DNA from: Pedobacter sp. Bi126
Lineage (GTDB): Bacteria > Bacteroidota > Bacteroidia > Sphingobacteriales > Sphingobacteriaceae
Length of the DNA stretch: 64,000 nt
Direction: 5' to 3'
Assembly (NCBI RefSeq): GCF_918698245.1
Contig: NZ_CAKKMS010000001.1
Span: 496,001 to 560,000 of the forward strand
Shown: piece after piece, positions 44,953-53,867 of the stretch
How positions within the stretch are numbered: the first letter of the stretch is position 1
Layout: each line of letters begins with the position of its first letter
The notes under the pieces: model-generated
The model's input: only the letters and a program-made list of their open reading frames with translations
What the model was told of the DNA's origin: nothing
Database searches by the model: none
Translations under genes and position numbers: made by a program

Positions 44953-46656
44953 TTAATTAGAAATGATTAATCTAAGTACGTTATGTGGCAATATGGAATT
45001 AAACCTGATGATATCACCTACCAAAATCACCTGCGAACCATTTGATATTGGTGTTTCAATCATGTCACTTATCCTACCCTGAAAACCTCCTGTATTGTTA
45101 TAGCCCACAGCCAACTGGCCATTAGGTTCCAATATCATAAAGCCTTGGCGCAAGTAATCACCATATTTATTGAATGAGCCTGCAACTATTATTTTACCAT
45201 TATTAAGTTGGCCAGCGAAAGTAGCTATACCGCCAGTAATAGAAGCACCGATAAATGTACTTACTAATGATCCGTTTGAATTTAGTAAAGCAATGCCAGA
45301 AGAAGCTTTTCCATTAAAAGTGGTAAAATTACCACTCACCACAATTTTATCGGTAGTGCTATTGTACCTTATCGAATAAATGTCTCCATCAGCACCAGCA
45401 CCTGCACTAAAGCTCTGATCTACAGAACCATCTAAGTTTAATCGAACAATCCTGTTAGCCGTTACCCCGTTAAAAGTGGTAAAACCACCTACTAAAATAA
45501 GTTTACCATCACTCTGCATCGTGGCGTCGGAAATACCACCGTTTCCTGCAGCAGCACTTTGACGTGTGTTTTTATTATAATGAAATGTAGAATCCATAGA
45601 TCCATCTGCATTTACACGCACAATCTGTTTCATCCGGGTTACATCGTAAACTTTCTCATCATAACTAGAATTTGGATAATACATCCTTTTAAAGTTCTGA
45701 AAACTACCTACAATATAAATCTGCTCTCCAAAGACAAAGGTTTTTCTCACCAAACCGTCTACCCCTGCATTAAATGCAGCAACAGTATCACCATTTTTCC
45801 AGGTTTCTCCAGGTTTAGGGTTAACAATTGGCACTAGTGAATTACCAAGAGCATCTTTATCTGCAGTTTTAATGGTATCTAAAGTACCATTGGCATTTAA
45901 TCTAGTGATATTATTTAGTGTTTGTCGGTTTAAACGCCAAGAATTAAAAGAAGAAAAACTACCTGCGATAATAAATTTGCCATTCTGTGAACCGCTAGAT
46001 ATTCTATTAATCGAAGTAATAATTCCAATTCCTCCCATTACCCCTTTTCCAAAATTAATATCTGAGGTAATGTATGTACCATCTGCATCTATTTGAGCTA
46101 TACCCCCATTAGGTGATAGCAGTGTACCTCTTTGTTCAAAACTTGTAAATCCTCCTCCTAACCAAAACCTCCCAGAAGGTAGTTTTTCGATATCAAAAAC
46201 TGTTGTTATACCCGCAGCAGCAACATTGCCAGCTCCGTTTATTATTTTAAAAGTGGGGTCTACAGCTACTTTTCCTCCAACCTTAACAATTGGTCCAAAA
46301 AAGCTTTGACCTTGAGAAGTAATCCAAACACTTCCGGTACTCGCCGTTAGTGGAACCTTGAATTGAATGGTACTATCAGTATAATTTAGCACTTCTGCTT
46401 CGATCTCATTTACATACAGCTTAAAATTATCTTTATATTTCATTAAGCCTTTAACCTGAAGATTTAAAGTTGTTCCAGCATTTACGATATCAGGATCGGT
46501 AGTTTTAGAAATAAAAGTAATCCCTAAAACCTGTTTCCCACCAGCGTATGGATCATCGGCCAGTCCCTTACTTTTTTCGCAAGAAACCATTAGGCTAGCA
46601 AGGCTAATCACCACTGCTACCAATAAGCCTGTTCTATATTTTATGTTTGTTAACAT
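44953..46656 (-). CDS. PUL surface lipoprotein: IPT/DUF5008-like domain + delta-60 repeats
   Basis: A 567-residue lipoprotein (lipobox MVSC near residue 26). Residues about 40-130 look like an IPT/TIG immunoglobulin-type domain (VLGITFISKTTDPDIVNAGTTLNLQVKG) of the kind annotated DUF5008. The rest has at least four delta-60-type repeats, recognised by ANGTLDTI, ADGSMDSTFHY, SDGKLILVGGFTTFNG and LDGSVDQSFSAG, expected to fold as a beta-propeller. No catalytic residues stand out. Its place between the fasciclin lipoprotein and the M60 unit suggests a glycan- or protein-binding surface component. Confidence 0.75.
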   Translation of the reverse strand: MLTNIKYRTGLLVAVVISLASLMVSCEKSKGLADDPYAGGKQVLGITFISKTTDPDIVNAGTTLNLQVKGLMKYKDNFKLYVNEIEAEVLNYTDSTIQFKVPLTASTGSVWITSQGQSFFGPIVKVGGKVAVDPTFKIINGAGNVAAAGITTVFDIEKLPSGRFWLGGGFTSFEQRGTLLSPNGGIAQIDADGTYITSDINFGKGVMGGIGIITSINRISSGSQNGKFIIAGSFSSFNSWRLNRQTLNNITRLNANGTLDTIKTADKDALGNSLVPIVNPKPGETWKNGDTVAAFNAGVDGLVRKTFVFGEQIYIVGSFQNFKRMYYPNSSYDEKVYDVTRMKQIVRVNADGSMDSTFHYNKNTRQSAAAGNGGISDATMQSDGKLILVGGFTTFNGVTANRIVRLNLDGSVDQSFSAGAGADGDIYSIRYNSTTDKIVVSGNFTTFNGKASSGIALLNSNGSLVSTFIGASITGGIATFAGQLNNGKIIVAGSFNKYGDYLRQGFMILEPNGQLAVGYNNTGGFQGRISDMIETPISNGSQVILVGDIIRFNSILPHNVLRLIISN

Positions 46657-46688
46657 GTATCTGTTAATTTATATTAATAAATAATTAG

Positions 46689-47408
46689 CTATGGTGTAGG
46701 GGGTAAAATGCCAGCTGCAACTACTTGATCTATAAACGTATCGGTATTAAAACCAAGGTTATGTTTAATTTTTGTTAATACATGCAATACACCATTTGTA
46801 GTCTGTATATCTGAAGTAGCAATAGGATTATTCTGCAAGGCTACTTGTGGATTAGATAAGTCTGGGATATAAGCTAAAAATAACTGACGATAACCGGCAT
46901 AACTAACCCCACCTGCATCGCTAAAAATTGCACCGACATTCATGATACGCCCTCCATAAGAAGTATAATTTTGCCCTGGATAAGCAAGATACGAAAGCGT
47001 ATCTCTTTGTGGATAATCCTTTAACAAGTTAGCACCTTTAAAAATATACTGAGAAAGCGTGTTTCTCCATACTTCTGGTTTAATCTGGCTGAGTTTCGAT
47101 ACCGTATCCTTACCATTACTTCTTAAATACTCGTTAAGTCTTTTAATACTTTTGAAAACAGAACCACTAGGCGGCGCAAAAAAAGTTATCGTTTCCTTGT
47201 CCAATACGTCATTCATTCCAGCTAAGTTGATCACTGTTAACGTACTATCAAAGAATGGTTGTTTTGCCTTCATATACTGTAACACACTTCCATTGTATTT
47301 TGGATCGTGTACGCCAGTATCGAAATAGTATTTTTTGCAACTCGCAAACATGAGCAGAGTACCGATCAATACCAGTAAAAATGCTTTATTTTTGTTTTGT
47401 ATTTTCAT
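46689..47408 (-). CDS. Fasciclin-domain lipoprotein (second SusC/D set)
   Basis: The 239-residue lipoprotein (lipobox FASC near residue 24) has one FAS1 domain, shown by VLQYMKAKQPFFDSTLTVINLAGMNDVLDKETITFFAPPSGSV and, near the end, ATSDIQTTNGVLHVLTKI. FAS1 domains mediate adhesion or ligand binding. It starts 4 nt after the SusD gene's stop and is paralogous to 53170-53847, which follows the other SusD. Confidence 0.85.
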   Translation of the reverse strand: MKIQNKNKAFLLVLIGTLLMFASCKKYYFDTGVHDPKYNGSVLQYMKAKQPFFDSTLTVINLAGMNDVLDKETITFFAPPSGSVFKSIKRLNEYLRSNGKDTVSKLSQIKPEVWRNTLSQYIFKGANLLKDYPQRDTLSYLAYPGQNYTSYGGRIMNVGAIFSDAGGVSYAGYRQLFLAYIPDLSNPQVALQNNPIATSDIQTTNGVLHVLTKIKHNLGFNTDTFIDQVVAAGILPPTP

Positions 47409-47412
47409 CGTC

Positions 47413-48939
47413 TTAATTCCAAAAGTTATTACCTACTAAATATGGATTAGCAGAACGCTCAGTGCTACTAATGATTAAAGGCCAGGTCCATGCGCCATTG
47501 TTAAAATTACCAACACTGATTACTGCTTTCGAATACTCTGTGTTTACAGCTCTTTTTGTACGTACCAGATCAAAAAAGAATTGTCCTTCGCCAATTAATT
47601 CTCTGCAGCGTTCCTTATAAATGTCATTTTTCAATTCTTCACCACTGGTGGTAAATGCCGGTGCCGCTGCTGCTGCTCTTACCTGATTAGCATAGGTACG
47701 TGCTGTAGCATCATCAGCAAGTTCTGCTGCAGCTTCTGCAGCGAGTAACAACACGTCTGGTAGTCGAAAAATCACCGCACTATCATCACTGTTTATACTC
47801 AAACTTGCACCAGATCCAGTTGCATATACATTAATGTATTTCTTAAACTGGAAAGTATTATTATCAGCATTATAGTTTTCAAACCATACGGATACCCTGG
47901 CATCAGGTGTACCAGCAGGAAAAAGTTTGTTGATGTAATCTTTATCATAGGCCATAAAACTGGTGGTTTTAGTTATACCACCACGAATAGGAAAATGAGA
48001 AAAGAAATAAGAATAATTGGAAAAGGTTGAGAATGTTTCACCATAATTATAATCCTGCAAAACACCAAATAAGTTTTCGCTAGAGCGGCCTTTAAAAATC
48101 CTTTGTGTATTTTCTACGGTAATTGGCAACAATGAATAATTTTTATAGTTAGCCATCTCTTCTCCCAGTGTTAAAACCGATTTATAATATCCAGTTTTAT
48201 CTCCTGTATCCCAGGCTGCTGCCCACATGTTTAAATGCATTAACAGCGCAACTGCACTGGCTTTTGTAGGTCTCAATCCAATTAACGATGCATCGGTATA
48301 AGCTTCTGGAAGATCATTTTTTGCAGCATTCATATCTGCAATACACTTTTTCATTACTTCTACCTGTGGCGTACGTGGTAGGGCTTTGCTGTTATAAGGT
48401 TCTGTGTAGTAAATGGCATCGCCAAATAATTTACAAATAAACATGTAACTTAAATTACGTGTAAATACCGCTTCCGCCTTGTATCTTTTTCTGTCTGCAT
48501 CTGATAAGGCAGAAGAAGGAACATTATCTACTTCGTAGTACAATATATTGCTTGCCGCAATAATATCGTACCAGGCTTTCCAATCCATAATGGCTCTTAA
48601 CCTACCATCGTATGTTGTTGAGCCAGTTATTGCAGGTTTTAAATTATTAGCAATTAAATTGTTAAATACATTATTTCCGTTATTATCAATGGTACCAACA
48701 ACTTTTACAAAGTTCCCTCTCACATCAAGTGCAGGCATTATTACACTAAAACCTATTTTATCTCTTAATCGAGAATAAATTCCGTTAGTAAAACCTTCAA
48801 CATCATTTCTGGTCTGCCAAAAATTGTTTCCAGATAGCGCATCAATTGGTTCAACATTAAGAAACTTCTTACATCCAGGCGCTACGATAAATAGTAAGGT
48901 AGCAACCAGTAAATATTTTATATTTTTCGCTTTCATCAT
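47413..48939 (-). CDS. SusD/RagB family nutrient-binding lipoprotein (second pair)
   Basis: The surface partner of the SusC transporter just upstream. It is a 508-residue lipoprotein with lipobox VAPGC (Cys about 23) and the SusD pattern FLNVEPIDALSGNNFWQTRNDVEGFTNGIY, TPR-like helices, and C-terminal YKERCRELIGEGQFFFDLVRTKR. The frame opens at TTG 48957, which would overlap the SusC stop; ATG 48939 (or 48936) gives a normal lipoprotein signal. It is longer than some SusD proteins but normal for this branch. Confidence 0.93.
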   Translation of the reverse strand: MMKAKNIKYLLVATLLFIVAPGCKKFLNVEPIDALSGNNFWQTRNDVEGFTNGIYSRLRDKIGFSVIMPALDVRGNFVKVVGTIDNNGNNVFNNLIANNLKPAITGSTTYDGRLRAIMDWKAWYDIIAASNILYYEVDNVPSSALSDADRKRYKAEAVFTRNLSYMFICKLFGDAIYYTEPYNSKALPRTPQVEVMKKCIADMNAAKNDLPEAYTDASLIGLRPTKASAVALLMHLNMWAAAWDTGDKTGYYKSVLTLGEEMANYKNYSLLPITVENTQRIFKGRSSENLFGVLQDYNYGETFSTFSNYSYFFSHFPIRGGITKTTSFMAYDKDYINKLFPAGTPDARVSVWFENYNADNNTFQFKKYINVYATGSGASLSINSDDSAVIFRLPDVLLLAAEAAAELADDATARTYANQVRAAAAAPAFTTSGEELKNDIYKERCRELIGEGQFFFDLVRTKRAVNTEYSKAVISVGNFNNGAWTWPLIISSTERSANPYLVGNNFWN

Positions 48940-48946
48940 TTCCGAT

Positions 48947-51900
48947 TTAAAATTCAATATTTAAGCCCAATGCAAATTGTTTTGAGGCAGGATAACCTCC
49001 TGAATCGTCTCTACCCAATGCAGTTACGTTTTCTGGGTTGGGTCCTCTGTAACGCGTAATAAAACCTAGGTTAGAAGCCGTAGCGTTAATGCTTACCCTG
49101 TTCATACCAAAGCGTTGCGTAAACTTTTGATTAAACATATAGTATACTTTTACCGAGTTTAATTTAAAGTACGATCCATCTTCCTGGAACAAGGTTTGGT
49201 TGTACCTGAATGGACTTAACAATTGCGCTCTAACAAAATCCAATGGGTTACCATAAGTAGCCATATCGCCAGGTGCTGCCCAGTAACTGTACTCCGATAA
49301 CGGCACCAGATTGCCCAAAAGATTTGGATTGCCAAAACGTGCAAATTGCGATGCCAAACTGTTGTTTAAAATATCTCTTTGTAAGGTAAATGAAGTGTTA
49401 ACCTCTAAACTCCAGTTTTTGTATTGAACTAATGTGAAAAACCCTCCAGTAATTTGAGGTTGTGAATTTCCTGCAATAACCCTATCGAACTCGTTTAAAA
49501 CATAGTTACCATCTAAATCGGTAAATACTGGATCGCCTGCCCTGAAATAGTTCAAAAGACCGTTTGAACCAATACGATAAGGCAAACCAGTAAGTGGATC
49601 TACAGGAACCTGAGCATTTGTACTGTAAACACCTTTTGTATTATACAAATAGTTAGACAAAGAGTTAATACCCAAACGGTAATAAATATCTTGTCCTAAA
49701 TCTGTATCAAAACGAATTTTCTCCCTTAACCCATCAGGTAAGGCCGCAAGTATCTCTCGGTTAATCGCTAAGTTTGCACTTAAGGTCAATTTAAAAGGAC
49801 TAGTTGCATTTAATGGTCTACTGGTAACCTGAAACTCCCAGCCGTAATTAACGTTACTAATTTCTGTAGAAGCAATTTGATTAAATGAATTAGCTGTAGA
49901 AAGTGCTTTTTCCTGGAAAATATTATCAGTCTGTTTATAATATGCATCCATAGCTAAGGTGAATTTACCGTTAAAAATACCGATATCAAAACCTGCATTG
50001 TAAGTGGTAGCCTTAGTTGGTTCTAAACTTAAATTTGGCAAGAAATCTAAGTTGGATATTACCGTGTTGCTATTATTGTAGCGGTTACCGCCAGAATATT
50101 TACCATAGGCCTGATAAATATTACCATTAGGTGTAATGTTAGAACCATAACTTAAACGGAAATCACCATAATCTAACCATTTTGGAGTTCCTAAAAATTC
50201 TTCCCTGTCAAAATTCCATTTAACTGCAATGGCCGGATTTTTCTTGTAACCTGCATTCGGCCCATTAGTAGAAAGTCCATCCACACGATAGTTTAAATCG
50301 ATTACATATTTTTGCTTATAGTTATAAGAGAATGCACCAGCAAAGGCTATTGTTCTTAAATCTGTGTAACCAATTGTTCCACCTTTTGACGTTAAATAAT
50401 CTGTCATGTTGGTTAACGGTCCTCTCAACTGATCATTTACTACCCTATCGTTTAATATTGCATCCGATTTAAAGAATGATGCTCTTAACTCTGAGAACGC
50501 AAACACAGAAAAGTTATGCGCATCTTCACCAGCTTCTTTTAATGAGTATACATAGGTAAGTTGGTTACGGTTATACAAGGTAGTGGCCCGATCGTTATAG
50601 GTATAATATTCTGCCTGATTCGAATTTAGTGCCGCCGGAGAAAAATTATCTTTCGTGCTCGATTTTGCGGTATAATTTAAATACGAACCTAATTTCAGAT
50701 TTGGTACAATCTCATACTCTGCATTTAACTGTGCTGAAGTATTTAATACCTTATTATCATTATCCGTAGTTAATGCCCCTAGGACTGAATTAACTGAAGA
50801 GTAGAGCGAGGGCGCAGGCAGCAAGGAGGATGAACTTCCTCCGGACGCCACTCCCGAATTCTGGAGTCCGTTACCACTGCCGGTTTGTTGTTTCTGTATG
50901 GAGTTATTCAACTGCCCCTCTAGCTTAAACTTTCGGCTTGGTGCATAACTCATATTCATATTCAAATTATAACGAGAATATCCGGTATTTTCTTGGATAC
51001 CCTTTTCATCGTAAGCTCCTAATGCAACCTTGTAGTTAAACTTCACATCTCCCCCAGAAATATTTAAATTATGGGTTTGGTTAAAAGTTTGACGATAAAA
51101 ATAAGACTGCCAATCTGTAGAGTTATTATAATAAGCATTTAAACTATCAGATAAAAATGGAGTAGAATTGATTAAATCGATAGCATGATTTAATGTGGTA
51201 TCGTAACGCAAAATCTGATCGATTCTTAACAAGCGCTCGCCCTTACCACCAATTACCGAACGCAATTGAGGAACAGTTGACATAAATGCCGAACCATTAT
51301 AACGTACTACTGGTACTTTCGAGTTACCTCGCTTCGTGGTAATTAAAATTACACCATAAGCACCTCTAGATCCATATAGCGCTGTAGCTGCTGCATCTTT
51401 TAAAACTGTAATATCTTCAATATCCTCTGGTGGAATTTGTGAGGCTGGCGAAACACCGGGGCCTGCTTGTTGAAAGCCATAAGAATAATCGGTATTATCA
51501 TCAACAGGTACCCCATCTATTACAAATAATGGAGAGGTTGGTGTTAAAAATGAACCATTTCCTGAACCAGAAACGTTAATATTCGAAATACCACGGATGG
51601 TTACATTACCCCTAAAACCAGGAGCACCAGTATTATTCTGGATGTTTAAACCCGCTACCTTACCTTGCAGTAACGACATTACATCGCCAGCTGGCTGACC
51701 CTGAATATCCTTACCAGATATGGTTACCGCAGAGCCGGTCATTAACGTTTTTGTTTTGGTTTGGTAACCGGCTGTAACCGTTACCTCTTTTAAGGTTTTG
51801 TTATCAGTACCCAAAGTAACCGAAATATTGGTTCGGTTGTTTACTTTTATTGTAGTAGACTCGTAACCCACATAACTAAATGTTAAAGAAGCGTTACCAG

Positions 51901-52138
51901 CTACGGTTACCCTAAATTTACCATTATTGTCTGTAATACCTAATGAACTGCCTCCACTGGTAACACTAACTCCGGGTATTGTTTCTTTTGACTTTGATGA
52001 ACCATCTATAACTATCCCGGTTACAACAATACGTTGCTGGGCAATAGCTAAATTTTGGAAACCAAAAATCAATAAAATAACTATGGTGTAAAAATACTTC
52101 ATCGGAAATATGTTTTGTTTTAGTTTATACTGTTCCAT
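48947..52138 (-). CDS. SusC/RagA family TonB-dependent transporter (second pair)
   Basis: A 1063-residue outer-membrane importer for oligomers captured by SusD. After the signal peptide (ending NLAIAQQ) come a CarboxypepD_reg-like domain (RIVVTGIVIDGS... to about 115), the plug with LLQGKVAGLNIQNNTGAPG and ITVLKDAAATALYGSRGAYGVILITTK, and the barrel ending in FALGLNIEF. ATG 52138 overlaps the upstream stop; ATG 52102 (MKYFYTIVI) is an equally good start with a shorter signal peptide. It is followed at once by its SusD. Confidence 0.95.
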   Translation of the reverse strand: MEQYKLKQNIFPMKYFYTIVILLIFGFQNLAIAQQRIVVTGIVIDGSSKSKETIPGVSVTSGGSSLGITDNNGKFRVTVAGNASLTFSYVGYESTTIKVNNRTNISVTLGTDNKTLKEVTVTAGYQTKTKTLMTGSAVTISGKDIQGQPAGDVMSLLQGKVAGLNIQNNTGAPGFRGNVTIRGISNINVSGSGNGSFLTPTSPLFVIDGVPVDDNTDYSYGFQQAGPGVSPASQIPPEDIEDITVLKDAAATALYGSRGAYGVILITTKRGNSKVPVVRYNGSAFMSTVPQLRSVIGGKGERLLRIDQILRYDTTLNHAIDLINSTPFLSDSLNAYYNNSTDWQSYFYRQTFNQTHNLNISGGDVKFNYKVALGAYDEKGIQENTGYSRYNLNMNMSYAPSRKFKLEGQLNNSIQKQQTGSGNGLQNSGVASGGSSSSLLPAPSLYSSVNSVLGALTTDNDNKVLNTSAQLNAEYEIVPNLKLGSYLNYTAKSSTKDNFSPAALNSNQAEYYTYNDRATTLYNRNQLTYVYSLKEAGEDAHNFSVFAFSELRASFFKSDAILNDRVVNDQLRGPLTNMTDYLTSKGGTIGYTDLRTIAFAGAFSYNYKQKYVIDLNYRVDGLSTNGPNAGYKKNPAIAVKWNFDREEFLGTPKWLDYGDFRLSYGSNITPNGNIYQAYGKYSGGNRYNNSNTVISNLDFLPNLSLEPTKATTYNAGFDIGIFNGKFTLAMDAYYKQTDNIFQEKALSTANSFNQIASTEISNVNYGWEFQVTSRPLNATSPFKLTLSANLAINREILAALPDGLREKIRFDTDLGQDIYYRLGINSLSNYLYNTKGVYSTNAQVPVDPLTGLPYRIGSNGLLNYFRAGDPVFTDLDGNYVLNEFDRVIAGNSQPQITGGFFTLVQYKNWSLEVNTSFTLQRDILNNSLASQFARFGNPNLLGNLVPLSEYSYWAAPGDMATYGNPLDFVRAQLLSPFRYNQTLFQEDGSYFKLNSVKVYYMFNQKFTQRFGMNRVSINATASNLGFITRYRGPNPENVTALGRDDSGGYPASKQFALGLNIEF

Positions 52139-53163
52139 TAATCATTATCAAATTTTGGTTTGTCCCGCTTAAACCAGAAAGTTACCTCCCAGTCTCCCTT
52201 TTCATAAATATTAAAATTGAATGCTAAGAAGCATTGTTGAAGCACGTTACCAAAAGCCTGTCTGTTAAATCTGAAAACTATTCGGGCCTGATCTCCAGAA
52301 AGTGTAGTGTATTTGGTTGGGTATGCACTTAACGGTATAGGGTATGCAACATCATACTTCACCTTGGTGGCGTCTTTAATCATGTTAAATCCATGCACGA
52401 GATTTGCCCAATCGGTAGCGGCAAACTTATCTGGATTGATCGGATTGGATAGCGTATCTACAAACTTGAATGTAATACTATTACCGTTACCCGCTTTTTT
52501 AAATAATACCTGAATATCACTTCCGGTACTTAAAGGCTGACCACGTTCGCCCGTAATATTTACACTGGTAGGATTCACAGAAACCGAAGTGCCCTGACCT
52601 GTAACAGGATCTAGATTAGATGGCTCGTAAGGTCGTTCGCGTAGTGGGCGCAGACGAAAATTCTGATAATACTTTCTTCCGCCTGAATTCGACATTTCGA
52701 CATCGAAAACATAACCAGAATCTGGTTGTGCTTTTATCATGTTAGAATTTGCCGCGGCCCACATTAAAAATTCTCCAGAATGTGGTCTTACCTCAAATAA
52801 TGGATGGTTTTCTATCACTCTTTTCGCATTGATCTCATTTAGCGATTTCTCTGTACCATTGTAAGCCGTTTTCCAAACTAACACCGGGTAATTATTGGTT
52901 AGTTCTGGTGCCGGCTCGCCAGTAAAAGTGCGCATGTTTACAATCTTAAAATCCAACGGCCTGCTCGAATTTCCGTATTGGAAATTATTGGCAAACAAGG
53001 AATTTCTACCAAGAACAGGTTGATATAAGTATTGTATGTACTGAGAATCGTTGGCTATGGATAAACGCTCTTCGGGTAAATTCTTTTTGCATGACGATAA
53101 GACTATGCCACCAATCAATATGGTTAAGAATATTCGTAATAGATTTATATTATTTTTCATCAT
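52138..53163 (-). CDS. PUL lipoprotein, DUF5007-like
   Basis: The 341-residue lipoprotein (lipobox LSSC near residue 25) is rich in beta structure, with LPEERLSIANDSQYIQYLYQ at the mature start and a C-terminal YEKGDWEVTFWFKRDKPKF. I recognise the pattern as the DUF5007 proteins that sit beside SusC/D/fasciclin genes in Bacteroidota. No enzymatic motif is visible. The frame opens at GTG 53166; ATG 53163 or 53160 is the likely start. It lies 6 nt from the fasciclin gene and overlaps the SusC start, so it is part of the operon. Confidence 0.7.
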   Translation of the reverse strand: MMKNNINLLRIFLTILIGGIVLSSCKKNLPEERLSIANDSQYIQYLYQPVLGRNSLFANNFQYGNSSRPLDFKIVNMRTFTGEPAPELTNNYPVLVWKTAYNGTEKSLNEINAKRVIENHPLFEVRPHSGEFLMWAAANSNMIKAQPDSGYVFDVEMSNSGGRKYYQNFRLRPLRERPYEPSNLDPVTGQGTSVSVNPTSVNITGERGQPLSTGSDIQVLFKKAGNGNSITFKFVDTLSNPINPDKFAATDWANLVHGFNMIKDATKVKYDVAYPIPLSAYPTKYTTLSGDQARIVFRFNRQAFGNVLQQCFLAFNFNIYEKGDWEVTFWFKRDKPKFDND

Positions 53164-53169
53164 CACTTT

Positions 53170-53847
53170 TTAATTGTTCAATCTGTAGGTGAATTCATCA
53201 AAACCAAAGTTGTGTATTGGTGTGAGTATATTGATAATGGCATTATTGGTTTTAACATTAACTGCGTTGGTTGTAGTGGTTACCCAATAGGTTGTAAAAA
53301 TAGAACCATAAGTATCGCTAAAATTCAATGTTGCTGGCCCACCGCCTATATAACCTGCAGAACTCAGTTTCACATATTTAATGTGCATCTGGTAGTCGAT
53401 TACAATGTTTTTCAATAACATGCCATCTACATTGTTGATGTACGCATCGGTAGTTCTATCTCCTCTAATGATGTATTTGCAAAGCATATAGCCCAATTCG
53501 TTGGGATCTGCATTTGATAAATAAACTGGTGCTTTCCCCTGGTTTTTACGTACCATGTTTAAATACTTCTCAGCGGCCTCAAAATTTTTGTTCACTGGTG
53601 CAAAAAGTGTTACTTTTTGGTTCGTTAGGGAATCCTTTAGGAAAGGGTAACGGTCTAAAACCAATAGCAAAGAATCGAATGTACCTTTAGGCTGTGCCCT
53701 TAAGTAATCCATTGCCGAACCATTAAAAGTTTGCTGTGTATTTACATAATCGTGATAAGGCGAATCATCTTTTTTGCAGGCGGTAAAGCACAAGCAAATA
53801 AGCCCTAAGAGAAAAAATGTAATTCTATTATATGATAAATTTTTCAT
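53170..53847 (-). CDS. Fasciclin-domain lipoprotein (first SusC/D set)
   Basis: A lipoprotein (CFTAC near residue 23) with one FAS1 domain: MDYLRAQPKGTFDSLLLVLDRYPFLKDSLTNQKVTLFAPVNKNF and, near the end, TNAVNVKTNNAIINILTPI. The open frame runs back to a TTG at 53877, but ATG 53847 gives a normal lipoprotein signal peptide and 225 residues. It is a paralogue of 46689-47408. Confidence 0.83.
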   Translation of the reverse strand: MKNLSYNRITFFLLGLICLCFTACKKDDSPYHDYVNTQQTFNGSAMDYLRAQPKGTFDSLLLVLDRYPFLKDSLTNQKVTLFAPVNKNFEAAEKYLNMVRKNQGKAPVYLSNADPNELGYMLCKYIIRGDRTTDAYINNVDGMLLKNIVIDYQMHIKYVKLSSAGYIGGGPATLNFSDTYGSIFTTYWVTTTTNAVNVKTNNAIINILTPIHNFGFDEFTYRLNN

Positions 53848-53867
53848 TTTATAACTAGTTAGGTAGG

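Noticed and set aside
48940..48957. TTG start for the second SusD
   Set aside because: It would place six residues before the lipoprotein signal and overlap the SusC stop; ATG 48939 is better.
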